Of a stretch of 64,000 bases of DNA, positions 19,795 through 28,837 are shown one piece after another. The notes beneath the pieces were generated by a model, which worked only from the letters and a program-made list of their open reading frames with translations, was not told the origin of the DNA and ran no database searches. The position numbers and the translations under genes are program-made. The DNA is taken from positions 1 through 64,000 of the forward strand of contig JBGAKC010000002.1 of NCBI GenBank assembly GCA_044224605.1, given 5' to 3'. Source of the DNA: UBA7672 sp044224605 (lineage in GTDB: Bacteria; Pseudomonadota; Alphaproteobacteria; Caulobacterales; Hyphomonadaceae). How positions within the stretch are numbered: position 1 is the stretch's first letter; the number at the start of each line of letters is the position of its first letter.

Positions 19795-20493
19795 ATGACC
19801 CATGCGCGCGCCTCGCATCTGCGCCTCGTCGTGAACGAGCCCGCCCCCGTGACGGCGCGTCAGCCTCGTCTGCGCTTCCGCCCCGTGGTGCGTCTCGCCG
19901 ACGGCTCGCCGTTCGGCATGAACACGGAAGCGGACTTTGCCTTCGAAGACACCTTCCAGCCGCGTCACCTGTCGGATGCCGCCCTCCCGTCGGCCGCCGC
20001 GTGGCTGGGCGATATGATCGAGCGCGCCGCCCGTCTGGCCAAGGATACCGGCGCGGACCTGCGCCCCCTGTCGATCACGGCCCCAATGGCTGCGCTGGCC
20101 GACAAGGACGCCCCGATGGCCGCTGAAGCGGGCGTCTTGCGCGCCGGCCTGCTGCCGCAGGAGATCCGTATCGACTTCTGCGACGGTTCGGTTGCAGCCC
20201 TCGAAGACCTCGCCCTGGACCGCGTGGACGCGTTCCGCCGCCGCGGCTTCCGCGTCGGCCTCGATGCCCGCAAGTCCTGGAGCACCCCGATGGGCGCCCG
20301 TGCCCGCATGACGTTCGAAGCCGTCCGCCTCGACCCGTCGCGCTGCGAAGCCCTCGAAGTCCCGATGACCCGCCTTGAGGTCGCGTCGGCTGACGGCATC
20401 GCCCTGATCGCCGAAAACGTGCGCTGGCGCGATGCCGAGAAACTGGCCGAACTGGGGGTGCATTTCGCAATGTCGCCCCGCGCCGACGGCTGA
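19795..20493 (+). CDS. Degenerate EAL-like domain protein
   Basis: This 232-residue protein starts MTHARASHLRLVVNE. It keeps the pattern of an EAL phosphodiesterase: RFRPVVRLADGSPFGMNTEADF at the usual 'QPIVDL..VGVEALLR' position, then a strand-helix DRVDAFRRRGFRVGLDARKSWSTP where active proteins read 'GVRIALDDFGTGYSS', and a terminal AEKLAELGVHFA. The EAL, the DDFGTG and the catalytic lysine are absent, so cyclic-di-GMP cleavage is not expected. It may bind a ligand or act as a scaffold. It precedes the SLT-domain gene by 58 bases. The assignment is by pattern and needs a profile search. Confidence 0.6.
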   Translation: MTHARASHLRLVVNEPAPVTARQPRLRFRPVVRLADGSPFGMNTEADFAFEDTFQPRHLSDAALPSAAAWLGDMIERAARLAKDTGADLRPLSITAPMAALADKDAPMAAEAGVLRAGLLPQEIRIDFCDGSVAALEDLALDRVDAFRRRGFRVGLDARKSWSTPMGARARMTFEAVRLDPSRCEALEVPMTRLEVASADGIALIAENVRWRDAEKLAELGVHFAMSPRADG

Positions 20494-20494
20494 G

Positions 20495-20510
20495 TTAACC
20501 TCTCGCTAAC
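20495..20510 (+). promoter_or_regulatory. CtrA-like box upstream of the SLT gene
   Basis: TTAA, seven bases, then CTAAC lies 42-57 bases before the GTG start of the next gene. The CtrA consensus is TTAA-N7-TTAA, so the second half has one mismatch. The placement fits a cell-cycle controlled promoter in Caulobacterales relatives. Confidence 0.4.
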
Positions 20511-20551
20511 CATAAAGGGCGGAGCTAGGGCCTCGAACGAGGATCCCACCC

Positions 20552-21283
20552 GTGACCGATTCTATCGGTTCAAGCTCCAAGGCTCTCCAGCAGGCGCAGG
20601 TCATGACCGCGCTGCGCTCCGCCTCCACGGCGACGGGCGTGGACTTCGGCTATCTGATGAAGACTGCCCAGCGCGAGAGCAATTTCGATCCGAACGCCAA
20701 GGCATCCACCTCCTCCGCCACAGGCCTTTTCCAGTTCACCAACGAAACCTGGCTCAACGTCCTTGATCGCTACGGCGCCAAGCATGGCGTGAAGACCGAC
20801 GGCCAGTCGCGCGCCGATCTCCTCGCCCTGCGCGAAGACGCTGGACTCTCCGCCCGCATGGCCGGTGAACTCGCCGGCGAAAATGCCAGGATACTCGAGC
20901 GCAAGCTCGGCCGCGCGCCGACCGGCGCCGAACTATACGCTGCCCACTTCATGGGACCCAACGACGCCGCCCGTCTGGTCGAAGCCGCCCGCGCACAGAA
21001 GACCGACTCAGCGGCTGAACTCTTCCCACGCGCCTCGCTGGCCAACGCCAACGTCTTCCATGGCAAGGATGGCGCAACCCTGACTTGCGCCCAGCTCTAC
21101 ACCAGGCTGACCGGCGTTGACGTCGCCTTGGCCGATAGCGGCAAAATCCCTGCAGCGAAGCTCGACGGTTCGAGCGCTCCCGATCCATCTTTCCTGCTAC
21201 AAGCCCGCATGGGCATTGCCCAGATGTCGTCCAGCCTGATGACAGCGCTGTTCAGCCTGCAGACGGACGACAAGCGCGGCTAA
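20552..21283 (+). CDS. Lytic-transglycosylase-like (SLT domain) protein
   Basis: This 243-residue protein starts at GTG after GAGGA. The SLT fold is indicated by TAQRESNFDPNA, with the candidate catalytic Glu42, and by ATGLFQFTNETW (57-68). Such enzymes cut the glycan strand of peptidoglycan. There is no obvious signal peptide, which is unusual; flagellar or polar-organelle transglycosylases of Caulobacter relatives can use other export routes. A CtrA-like box upstream would fit local wall opening for flagellum or pilus assembly. This last link is inference. Confidence 0.8.
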   Translation: MTDSIGSSSKALQQAQVMTALRSASTATGVDFGYLMKTAQRESNFDPNAKASTSSATGLFQFTNETWLNVLDRYGAKHGVKTDGQSRADLLALREDAGLSARMAGELAGENARILERKLGRAPTGAELYAAHFMGPNDAARLVEAARAQKTDSAAELFPRASLANANVFHGKDGATLTCAQLYTRLTGVDVALADSGKIPAAKLDGSSAPDPSFLLQARMGIAQMSSSLMTALFSLQTDDKRG

Positions 21284-22485
21284 GCGACGACCTTGCTCGC
21301 GAGGGCCGCCTCGATAGCCGCATCACCATAACCGATCGACTGCAGGATCTCGCGAGTGTGCTCTCCCAGTTTCGGCCCTGGTCCCTTCGGACCATCGTCA
21401 ACGCCATGGAACCTCGCGGGGCCCCCCGGAGATTTGAAAGTTCCCCCGTCCTTGCCCGGCATGTCGACAATGCCGCCGGCCGCATAAACCTGCGGGTCAG
21501 CCGCAACATCCGCCAGCGTCTGACACGGCGCCCAGGCGATCTCCTCCGCCGTTAGGCGCGCCGCCATCTCGTCCTTCGTGAACTTCGCAAACGCCGCATC
21601 GAACATGGCCGTGATCTCGACTGCATGATCGCGCCGCGACTTGCCGTCCTGGAACCGTGGATCGTTCTCGATTCCGGGCAATTCAAACGCCCGCGCCATG
21701 CGCGGCAGGTCCGACTTGCCGGCACGCGCCACGATGCAGATCCAGGCGTCATCCTTGGTACGGAAGAAGTTGGTCAGCGGGTTGTAGGCCTCGGCCCGCG
21801 GCCGGGTGGACGCGTTGCGGCCGAAAAAGAGCTGGATCGCGAGATCGGTGTGCAGCGTGTAGAGTCCCGTCCGGAGCAGACTCACGTCTACCAGCTGCCC
21901 CTTGCCGGTCTTCAGCGCCTGGATCAGCGCGGCATTGATCGCCGCTACAGCCGCGATGCTGGTCGTGTGGTCACCCGCCGCCGTACGGATCGGAAACAGC
22001 TCCGAACCCTTCGGCGCAGTCAGGCGCGCAAGGCCCGACCGCGACCAGAAGCTCGCCACGTCGAAACCCGGCGCATTGGCATCCGGCCCTTCGAGCCCGT
22101 AGCCCGTCAGGGCGCAGTAAACGAGCTTCGGGTTCCGCTTGGACAGGATTTCGTAGGACAGGCCCGACCGCTCGATCCCCCCGGGTCGCACATTGGTCAG
22201 GAACACGTCCGCCGCGTCCGCCAGCTTACGGATCACCTCCCGGCCCTCCTCCGTCCGTGCGTCCACCACAATGGACTTCTTCCCCCGGTTATCACCGTCA
22301 AAAGCCGGGTTATCGGTCAGATGTTCGTTCTTTGCGCCCTTGGTCGGGAAATTGGTCCTGACCGGGTCCCCGCCCGGCGGTTCGATCTTGATGACCTCGG
22401 CCCCCCAATCCGAAAGGATGCCGCCGGCCCCGGGCGCCGCGTAATACGTCGCGTGCTCAATGACCCTGATGCCCTGAAGCAGCAT
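21280..22485 (-). CDS. CaiB/BaiF family CoA-transferase
   Basis: This 401-residue family III CoA-transferase moves CoA between acyl groups. The N-terminal GIRVIEHATYYAAPGAGGILSDWGAEVIKIEPP and DNRGKKSI segments are diagnostic. Asp172 in AAGDHTTS aligns with the catalytic aspartate of formyl-CoA transferase. The same family includes alpha-methylacyl-CoA racemases, so the exact reaction is open. It converges on the SLT gene with a 4-base overlap. The next gene upstream (DUF2336) is divergent. Confidence 0.9.
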   Translation of the reverse strand: MLLQGIRVIEHATYYAAPGAGGILSDWGAEVIKIEPPGGDPVRTNFPTKGAKNEHLTDNPAFDGDNRGKKSIVVDARTEEGREVIRKLADAADVFLTNVRPGGIERSGLSYEILSKRNPKLVYCALTGYGLEGPDANAPGFDVASFWSRSGLARLTAPKGSELFPIRTAAGDHTTSIAAVAAINAALIQALKTGKGQLVDVSLLRTGLYTLHTDLAIQLFFGRNASTRPRAEAYNPLTNFFRTKDDAWICIVARAGKSDLPRMARAFELPGIENDPRFQDGKSRRDHAVEITAMFDAAFAKFTKDEMAARLTAEEIAWAPCQTLADVAADPQVYAAGGIVDMPGKDGGTFKSPGGPARFHGVDDGPKGPGPKLGEHTREILQSIGYGDAAIEAALASKVVA

Positions 22486-22625
22486 TCCAATCCCTCCAAA
22501 AACCCGTGCCGGTAGCCTGAAAATCGCCCCGGCCGTAAATATCCATTAACCCGGGCCAGCAATTGTCATTTTTCGAGTGAGTTCAAGCCGCCAGAGGCCG
22601 GACGGCCGCCCAGAAGGCTCAACGG

Positions 22626-23777
22626 ATGACGATCGCCACCATGCGCAGCTCTCTGACGCAGGACGATATTCGCCGCCTGATCCGCGGCGACACGCCCGAG
22701 GCGCGCGCCAACGTCGCTCACAAGATCTGCCGCCGCATCGAGACGATGGAGCTGGCGCCCGAGGAACACGAATCTGCCCGCCAGATCCTCGACCTCATGT
22801 GCAACGACGCGGCTGTGCTGGTGCGCCGCGCACTCGCCGTGACGCTGCGCAATTCGCCCAAGCTCCCTCGCGACATCGCAATCAAGCTGGCGAAAGACAT
22901 CGACATCATCGCCGTCCCGGTTCTCAAGAACTCGCCCGTCATCACGGACGAGGATCTGGTCGAGATCGTTCTCGCCGGCTCACCGGAAAAGCAGGTCGCG
23001 ATCGCCCAGCGCCCGGCGCTCGGCGAAGGCCTTACGGAAGTCATCACACTCTACGGCTCGAAGCAGGCGGTCGAAGCCTGCGCATTGAACGAAGGCGCAT
23101 CCTTCTCCGACGACGCCTATGCCGGCCTGCTCAAGCGCTTCTCGAACGACGACGACATCAAGCGCGCCGTGATCTCGCGCTCCACGCTTCCGGTCCACGT
23201 CACCGAAAAGCTGGTTTCGATGGTCACGGGCGAACTGTTCGACACGCTGGTCAACAAGCACGAGCTCCCGCCGCAACTCGCCATCGAGATCGCTTCAGGC
23301 GCCCGCGAACGCGCCACACTCGATCTCGTCGAGCAGGCCGGCCTCTCAACCGACGCGCCGCGCTTCGTGCAGCAGCTCCACCTCAATGGTCGTCTGACGC
23401 CCTCACTGATCATGCGCGCGCTGTGCCTCGGCCACATGAGCTTCGTCGAGCATGCGCTGGCAGAACTCGCAGGCGTACCGCGTTCCAAGGCCTGGCTCAT
23501 GATCCACGACGCCGGCACGCTTGGCCTCAAGACGATCTTCGAGCGTGCGGGCCTGCCCTCCGGCATGTTCACGGCCTTCCGCCTCGCCATCGACATCTTT
23601 CACAAGACAGAGCTGGACGGCGGCCCGAATGACCGCAACCGCTTCCGCCAGAAGATGGTCGAACGTGTCCTCACGCAGTTCCAGGCCATCCCCCGCGCCG
23701 ACCTCGAATACCTGCTCGACAAGCTCGACGCCCTAGACGAAGCCCGCGAACAGGGCGCCGTCGCTCCGGCGGCCTAA
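22626..23777 (+). CDS. DUF2336 domain protein
   Basis: This 383-residue, almost fully helical protein is made of HEAT-like repeats, for example SARQILDLMCNDAAVLVRRALAVTL and DLVEIVLAGSPEKQVAIAQRP. It matches the DUF2336 family, which is found mainly in alphaproteobacteria and has no settled function. No membrane segment or catalytic motif is visible. An overlapping reading frame on the same strand (22577-23632) is a shadow with arginine-rich composition. It converges on argC with a 4-base overlap. Confidence 0.85.
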   Translation: MTIATMRSSLTQDDIRRLIRGDTPEARANVAHKICRRIETMELAPEEHESARQILDLMCNDAAVLVRRALAVTLRNSPKLPRDIAIKLAKDIDIIAVPVLKNSPVITDEDLVEIVLAGSPEKQVAIAQRPALGEGLTEVITLYGSKQAVEACALNEGASFSDDAYAGLLKRFSNDDDIKRAVISRSTLPVHVTEKLVSMVTGELFDTLVNKHELPPQLAIEIASGARERATLDLVEQAGLSTDAPRFVQQLHLNGRLTPSLIMRALCLGHMSFVEHALAELAGVPRSKAWLMIHDAGTLGLKTIFERAGLPSGMFTAFRLAIDIFHKTELDGGPNDRNRFRQKMVERVLTQFQAIPRADLEYLLDKLDALDEAREQGAVAPAA

Positions 23778-24751
23778 AGCCCAGTGGCCTCGTCGAGGCC
23801 AAGCGCGATATTGAGGTTCTGTACCGCTGCACCTGATGCGCCTTTGCCGAGATTGTCCAGCAACGCCACCAACCTCGCCTGCTGCGTTCTTTCGTTCCCA
23901 AAAACGAACAACTTCATGTTGTTGGTGTTGTTCAGCGCCTCGGGATCGAGCTCGCCGACATAGCCGCCTGCGCCGGCGCGCTGCTTCTGGAGAGCAGCAG
24001 CTTCCTCTTCCGACGCAACCGTGACGAAGCGCTCTCCTTCGTAAAAGTCAGTCAGCGCGTCACGCAGCTGCTTCGGCGAAGGATTGCCCGGCAGCGCCCA
24101 CAGCTGCAGCGGGACTTCAACCAGCATGCCCTGGGCGTAACGGCCAACGCTCGGCGCGAACACGGGCGGGCGCGCCAACCCGGCATACTTCATCATCTCC
24201 GGGACGTGCTTGTGCGCCAACGTCAGCCCATAGGCGCGGAAGGCGTCATGCGTCGTTTCCGGCGGCGCGTTCGAGAACTCTTCAATCAGCCCCTTGCCGC
24301 CGCCTGAATAGCCGGACACCGCATTGACAGTGACGGGAAAGTCCGCCGGAATCAGCCTTGCCCGCACAAGCGGCGCAGTCAGGGCGATGAAGCCGGTCGG
24401 GTAGCAACCGGGATTGGAAATGCGCCTGGCGCGCTCCAGCAGCACGCGATGTCCATCGACCAACTCGGGAAATCCGTAGACCCAGTTCGGATCGACCCGA
24501 TGCGCCGTCGAAGCGTCGATGATCACCGTGCGGTCGTTGGAAACAAGCTTCACCGCTTCCTTCGCTGCGTCGTCCGGCAGGCAGAGGATCACGGCGTCCG
24601 CCGCGTTCAGCATCTCGGCCCGCGCACTCGGATCCTTGCGGCGCTCCGGATCAATCGACATCACCTGCAGGTCGCGACGCCCCGCCAGACGCTGGCGAAT
24701 CTGCAGACCCGTGGTGCCGGCCTCGCCGTCGATGAAAACTTTCGGACCCAT
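23774..24751 (-). CDS. argC: N-acetyl-gamma-glutamyl-phosphate reductase (short form)
   Basis: This 325-residue enzyme performs the NADPH-dependent third step of arginine biosynthesis. The catalytic cysteine is Cys116 in SNPGCYPTG. The N-terminal nucleotide motif DGEAGTTGLQI replaces the longer Rossmann start, marking the type 2 ArgC form common in alphaproteobacteria. It is downstream of rpsI on the same strand, an arrangement conserved in the class, with an 86-base gap. Confidence 0.95.
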   Translation of the reverse strand: MGPKVFIDGEAGTTGLQIRQRLAGRRDLQVMSIDPERRKDPSARAEMLNAADAVILCLPDDAAKEAVKLVSNDRTVIIDASTAHRVDPNWVYGFPELVDGHRVLLERARRISNPGCYPTGFIALTAPLVRARLIPADFPVTVNAVSGYSGGGKGLIEEFSNAPPETTHDAFRAYGLTLAHKHVPEMMKYAGLARPPVFAPSVGRYAQGMLVEVPLQLWALPGNPSPKQLRDALTDFYEGERFVTVASEEEAAALQKQRAGAGGYVGELDPEALNNTNNMKLFVFGNERTQQARLVALLDNLGKGASGAAVQNLNIALGLDEATGL

Positions 24752-24837
24752 GGTTCAGAACCCAGCAGCAAAAGCCAAAGAGAAAGGGCGCTCCGGTTCC
24801 CCGAAGCGCCCTTCTCGAAATACGTATTCGAGGCGGA

Positions 24838-25317
24838 CTAGCGCTTCGAGAACTGGAAGGAGCGGCGGGCCTTGGCCTTGCCGTACTTCTTCCGCTCGAC
24901 CGCACGCGGGTCACGGGTCAGCAGCTTGTTGGGGCGCATGGCGACACGCAGTTCCGGCTCAAAGTTCACGAGCGCGCGCGCGATGCCGTGACGGACAGCG
25001 CCGGCCTGGCCGGTGAGGCCCGAACCAGCAACCGTGCAGACCACGTCGACTTCCGTCTCACGCTTGGCGGCTTCGAGCGGCTGCTTGATCATCAGGCGCA
25101 GCACCGGACGGGCGAAGTATTCAGTCTGGTCCTTGCCGTTGATCGTGATCTTGCCCGTGCCGCGCTTCACCCACACGCGGGCGGTGGCGGTCTTGCGGCG
25201 GCCGGTGCCATAGGCGCGGCCGAGCTTGTCGATCTTCGCAGTCGCGGGCGCCTGCGCCGGCGCGGCCTTGACGTTGAGGTCCTTGATGCTGCTCAGGGAT
25301 TCGACGGCTTCGGCCAT
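24838..25317 (-). CDS. rpsI: 30S ribosomal protein S9
   Basis: This 159-residue product has an N-terminal Ala/Pro-rich extension of about 30 residues. The S9 core follows from AYGTGRRKTATARVW to the basic tail KKYGKAKARRSFQFSKR, whose final arginine contacts tRNA in the P site. It lies 2 bases after rplM in the universal L13-S9 operon. Confidence 0.98.
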   Translation of the reverse strand: MAEAVESLSSIKDLNVKAAPAQAPATAKIDKLGRAYGTGRRKTATARVWVKRGTGKITINGKDQTEYFARPVLRLMIKQPLEAAKRETEVDVVCTVAGSGLTGQAGAVRHGIARALVNFEPELRVAMRPNKLLTRDPRAVERKKYGKAKARRSFQFSKR

Positions 25318-25319
25318 GA

Positions 25320-25787
25320 TCAGGCGACTTTCACGTTCTTGGAGTTCTTGGATTTGAAGTCGACGACTTCGGGGTTCTGAGCTTCGTGCGGGTGTGCCTT
25401 GCCGGCGTACACGCGGAGCTTCGCGAACTGCTTGCGCGCCAGCGGGCTCTCGCCCGGCATCATGCGCTTCACGGCCAGCTCAACCACGCGCTCCGGGAAT
25501 TTCGATGCGAGGATCTTGCCCGGCGTCGTCGTCTTGATGCCGCCCGGGTGACCCGTGTGACGGTGATAGACCTTGTCGCGCATCTTGCGGCCGGTCATCG
25601 CCACCTTGTCGGCGTTGATCACGACGACATGGTCGCCGAGGTCGACGTGCGGGGTGTAGTCGGCGCGGTGCTTACCACGCAGGCGCAGCGCGATGTACGA
25701 AGCAAGGCGGCCCACGACCACGCCTTCGGCGTCGATCACCACCCACTTATTCACGGCGTCGGCCGGTTTTACGGAAACGGTTTGCAT
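25320..25787 (-). CDS. rplM: 50S ribosomal protein L13
   Basis: The 155-residue L13 is recognised from VVIDAEGVVVGRLASYIALRLRGK, DHVVVINADKVAMTG and the conserved RMMPGESPLARKQFAKLRVY segment. It is the first gene of the rplM-rpsI unit, with GAGGGAGCA just before the ATG. It is one of the early assembly proteins of the large subunit. Confidence 0.98.
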   Translation of the reverse strand: MQTVSVKPADAVNKWVVIDAEGVVVGRLASYIALRLRGKHRADYTPHVDLGDHVVVINADKVAMTGRKMRDKVYHRHTGHPGGIKTTTPGKILASKFPERVVELAVKRMMPGESPLARKQFAKLRVYAGKAHPHEAQNPEVVDFKSKNSKNVKVA

Positions 25788-25936
25788 TGCTCCCTCGCGG
25801 AGCCTTTCTTGGTCTACGTTTTAAGTCTGAAATTCGAACGCGTGCAGCTATAGCCCGGACCGGTGTTTGTCAACATGCGTCGGGCGAGCCTTCGCAGGGC
25901 CTGAAAACACTGAAAATCCCAGTATTTCCCGGCGAT

Positions 25937-26182
25937 TCACTCCCCGCCGCCCCCTCCGCCGTCGCCCCCGCCATCGCTACCGGAATCGCCTGAATCGGAG
26001 CTATTTCCGTCGTCGTGGCGGGTTTTGTGGGCTCCAGCCCCGCCGAACAGCGCCGGACTAGCATCGTCCCCAGTCCCGCCAGCCTGCTTGCCCCGGCGCT
26101 TGAACGCCCCCGCCATGATGAAGAACTGCGCCACGGCCAGTCCCAGAACGAGGACGAAAACGATTGCGACAAGCGTATCCAT
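25937..26182 (-). CDS. Small membrane protein with Gly/Ser/Asp-rich tail
   Basis: This 81-residue protein has one N-terminal transmembrane helix (TLVAIVFVLVLGLAVAQFFIMAG, about 3-25), then a basic patch (FKRRGK) and a tail of repeated Ser-Asp-Gly units ending in seven glycines broken by one Asp. Similar short proteins occur in related genomes without assigned function. The low-complexity tail is the only striking feature. Coding status is supported by the membrane helix and the positive-inside pattern, not by a known family. Confidence 0.55.
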   Translation of the reverse strand: MDTLVAIVFVLVLGLAVAQFFIMAGAFKRRGKQAGGTGDDASPALFGGAGAHKTRHDDGNSSDSGDSGSDGGGDGGGGGGE

Positions 26183-26313
26183 GCCCCCTACCTAGCATGC
26201 CCGGCGGCCATCTTGGCAGTCTCGCCGTGTTGAACTCGCCCGCGCCGGGCGCCCGATCGACGGCCGGTCAGCGCCGCCTATAGTCGCGACACAGAAAAAC
26301 GGGAGGGGATACC

Positions 26314-27972
26314 ATGAACCGCAGATCCTTCATGACAGCCGCGGCCGCCACTGCGCTGCTTCCCATCCTGACCGCGGGCCGCGCCTCGGCCGAAGCCGGC
26401 ATCAATTATGACGCGATCGCGGCTATCCGGGGCATGGGCCTAAACCCCGATACCTCGCAGGTGATGAAAACCGCCAGCTACTTGACGGATGTTCTTGGCC
26501 CGCGCCTGACCGGATCCCCCGGCGTCCGCAAGTCCGGCGAATGGGTCGTCTCGAAGATGAAGGAGTGGGGCTTTAACGACGCAGCGCTTGAGCCTTGGCC
26601 AACCGACCCCACCGGAGCGAACAACGGTTTCCCGCGCGGCTGGGCCAACACGAAATTCTACGCGCACGTCACATCGCCGATCCCCTTCCCACTCTCAGGC
26701 ATGTCGGTCGCATGGACGCCTGGCACCAAAGGCCTTGTCAGCGGCGAGTGCATACTCGTCACCGAAACCACCGAAGCAGAGCTACGGGCGAACTATTCCG
26801 ACAAGCTCAAGGGCAAATGGATTCTGGGCCAGGCGCCGCTCGTTCCAGCTGCACAGTGGGACCCGGTCGCCAAGCGCCTCACGCAGGAACAACTCGACGC
26901 GATGGAGGTCCCAGCCCGTCCACCCGAAAACGGCATACCCCAACCGCCCGCGCCACCCCCCTTCACGCCGCCTCCGGCGACAGCCTTCAATCGCAATGCC
27001 TGGTTCTTCCAGCAGGGCGCTCTCGGCGTTCTCGCGACCAACAAGGGCCACGGCATCGTCAACGTGCTCGGCGGCTCACGCACAGACGCGCCCGACGCCC
27101 AGCTCCCACGTATCAATATCGAAGCCGAACACTACGGCCGCATCGCCCGCTCACTGCAGCAGGGCCAACCCGTCACGCTCGAAGCCGACATCCGCAACGA
27201 ATGGTACGACAACCCGCCCATGTTCAACGTCGTCGGCGAAGTCCGCGGCAGCGAACTTCCCAACGAGGTTGTCATCATCGGCGCTCACTTTGACAGCTGG
27301 CACGCCGCCACCGGCGCCACGGACGATGGCGGTCCGTGCTGCATCGCGCTCGAAGCGCTCCGCCTGCTGAAGGCCACCAAGGCGCCTCTCAAGCGCACCG
27401 TGCGCGTCTGCCTGTGGACTGGCGAGGAACAGGGCCTGATCGGCTCGCGCCTCTATGTCGCCAATCATTTCGGCGGCGTGCGCGGCGTGCCCGTCGCCGG
27501 CAATCCGCGCGGCGTTGTCCAGCCGGTCAAGCGCGATCACGGCCGCTTCCAGGCCTACTTCAACCTCGACAATGGCGGCGGTTCGATGCGCGGCGTCTAT
27601 GCGCAGGGCAACAATGCTGTTGTCCCGATCTTCCGCAAATGGATGGAGCCGTTGCGCGATCTCGGCATGACGCACGTCTCGACGCGCTCCACCGGCGGCA
27701 CCGATCACCTGTCCTTCGACGCGGCCGGCCTGCCCGGCTTCCAGTTCATCCAGGACCCGCTGGAATACGAACCCAAGACCCACCACACCAACATGGACTA
27801 TTTCGAAGAGCTGCAGCCCGAGGACATGCGCCGTAACTCGGTCTTGCTCGCCTGCTTCGCCATGCTGGCGGCAAACCATGACGGCAAGCTACCGCGCAAG
27901 GCGCGCCCGCCCGCCGACACGCCTCCGCCGCCCTCTACGTCGCAACGCCTCGTGCAGCAAGGCACGCCGTGA
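26314..27972 (+). CDS. M28 family zinc aminopeptidase, exported
   Basis: This 552-residue peptidase has a Tat-like leader (NRRSFMTAAAATALLP). The M28 metal-binding set is visible: GAHFDSWH with His325 and Asp327, GATDDGG, the catalytic pair WTGEE (Glu371, Glu372), NLDNGGG, and a C-terminal HHTNMD histidine. A proline-rich stretch near residues 203-225 lies inside a likely PA-type inserted domain. It should remove N-terminal amino acids from peptides in the periplasm. The next gene overlaps its stop by 4 bases (GTGA), which suggests translational coupling. Confidence 0.92.
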   Translation: MNRRSFMTAAAATALLPILTAGRASAEAGINYDAIAAIRGMGLNPDTSQVMKTASYLTDVLGPRLTGSPGVRKSGEWVVSKMKEWGFNDAALEPWPTDPTGANNGFPRGWANTKFYAHVTSPIPFPLSGMSVAWTPGTKGLVSGECILVTETTEAELRANYSDKLKGKWILGQAPLVPAAQWDPVAKRLTQEQLDAMEVPARPPENGIPQPPAPPPFTPPPATAFNRNAWFFQQGALGVLATNKGHGIVNVLGGSRTDAPDAQLPRINIEAEHYGRIARSLQQGQPVTLEADIRNEWYDNPPMFNVVGEVRGSELPNEVVIIGAHFDSWHAATGATDDGGPCCIALEALRLLKATKAPLKRTVRVCLWTGEEQGLIGSRLYVANHFGGVRGVPVAGNPRGVVQPVKRDHGRFQAYFNLDNGGGSMRGVYAQGNNAVVPIFRKWMEPLRDLGMTHVSTRSTGGTDHLSFDAAGLPGFQFIQDPLEYEPKTHHTNMDYFEELQPEDMRRNSVLLACFAMLAANHDGKLPRKARPPADTPPPPSTSQRLVQQGTP

Positions 27973-28421
27973 GCGCCGACGCCGGCGAAATCCTCGCGCG
28001 GCTTCTCTCCGCGCCCTTTCCCGCCACGCTCGAGGCGCCGGTGGTGATGTGTTCGTTCGACGCGTTCGAGGAGCTCCTCGCGCCATCGACGCGTCGTCTC
28101 GTGCAGGTGATCGACAGCGGTTATCACGATCCGCAACAGGCCGAAGCCGACCCCGTCGCCATCGAGCTCGACTATCGCCGCCGCTTTGCAGAAGCCGTCG
28201 CCAGCGCCGAAGAACATTTCGGAACGGCCCTGCGCCCTGGCTCGGACGCGGCTCCGTGGTCACGCTTCGATGCAGAGTTCTTCAACTTCGACCAGCACGA
28301 CCTTGCCTGCTGGCCGGTCGGCAACCGCCTCGCCATCATCCATTTCGGCTGGCAGTTCGGTGATGATGATTTCGAAACCGCGCTCAGCGCCCACATCGCG
28401 CCGGACGACCGCAAGGGCTAA
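27969..28421 (+). CDS. Hypothetical protein coupled to the M28 peptidase
   Basis: The 150-residue cytoplasmic product starts at a GTG that overlaps the peptidase stop. It is acidic and contains repeated aromatic segments (FDAEFFNFDQHDLACWPVGNRLAIIHFGWQFG). No signal peptide or membrane segment is visible and I do not recognise a family. The overlap implies co-expression with the peptidase. It converges on the VOC gene with a 4-base overlap. Confidence 0.7.
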   Translation: MSADAGEILARLLSAPFPATLEAPVVMCSFDAFEELLAPSTRRLVQVIDSGYHDPQQAEADPVAIELDYRRRFAEAVASAEEHFGTALRPGSDAAPWSRFDAEFFNFDQHDLACWPVGNRLAIIHFGWQFGDDDFETALSAHIAPDDRKG

Positions 28422-28828
28422 AGCCGGCCGCTGACCCCGCCCCAGCTTTCCGGCGCCACGTTCTCCAGCGACTGCGAGAACGTCCACGCATGGCCGCCGC
28501 AATCGATGACTGTGTATTGCCGCTCACCATAGGGATGGCTCTGCGGCGGCGCCACAACATTGTCGCCAGCGCCGGCGGCAACGACGCGCGCATGATGCGC
28601 GTACACATCCTCGACCCGCACCATCACCGAACATTTCGGACGCGGCTCTTCCGCATGCGTGAGGACTACATGCCCGCCAGCCGCATTCATCTGGATCCGG
28701 TGATCGGCGATCGTCACGCGCACGGTGAACCCGAAGGCGCGTTCCAGCCACGCCGCAGCTTCAGCCACCGATGAATAGGGAAGCTGCGGGATGATGAAGC
28801 TCGAAGGCATCGACGCGTTCGATTTCAT
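28418..28828 (-). CDS. VOC (glyoxalase-like) family protein
   Basis: This 136-residue protein has the beta-alpha-beta-beta-beta pattern of vicinal oxygen chelate proteins: AAAWLERAFGFTV, a second half VEDVYAHHARVVAAGA, and the closing PYGERQYTVIDCGGHAWTFSQ. It may bind a small metabolite or antibiotic. AGGAG lies within the end of the upstream gene, 10 bases away, so it is co-transcribed with the heme A synthase gene. No functional link between the two is evident. Confidence 0.82.
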   Translation of the reverse strand: MKSNASMPSSFIIPQLPYSSVAEAAAWLERAFGFTVRVTIADHRIQMNAAGGHVVLTHAEEPRPKCSVMVRVEDVYAHHARVVAAGAGDNVVAPPQSHPYGERQYTVIDCGGHAWTFSQSLENVAPESWGGVSGRL

Positions 28829-28837
28829 CTCCGCTCC

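Noticed and set aside
22577..23632. Plus-strand frame of 351 residues overlapping the DUF2336 gene
   Set aside because: Arginine-rich composition and no family match. The other frame gives a coherent helical-repeat protein.
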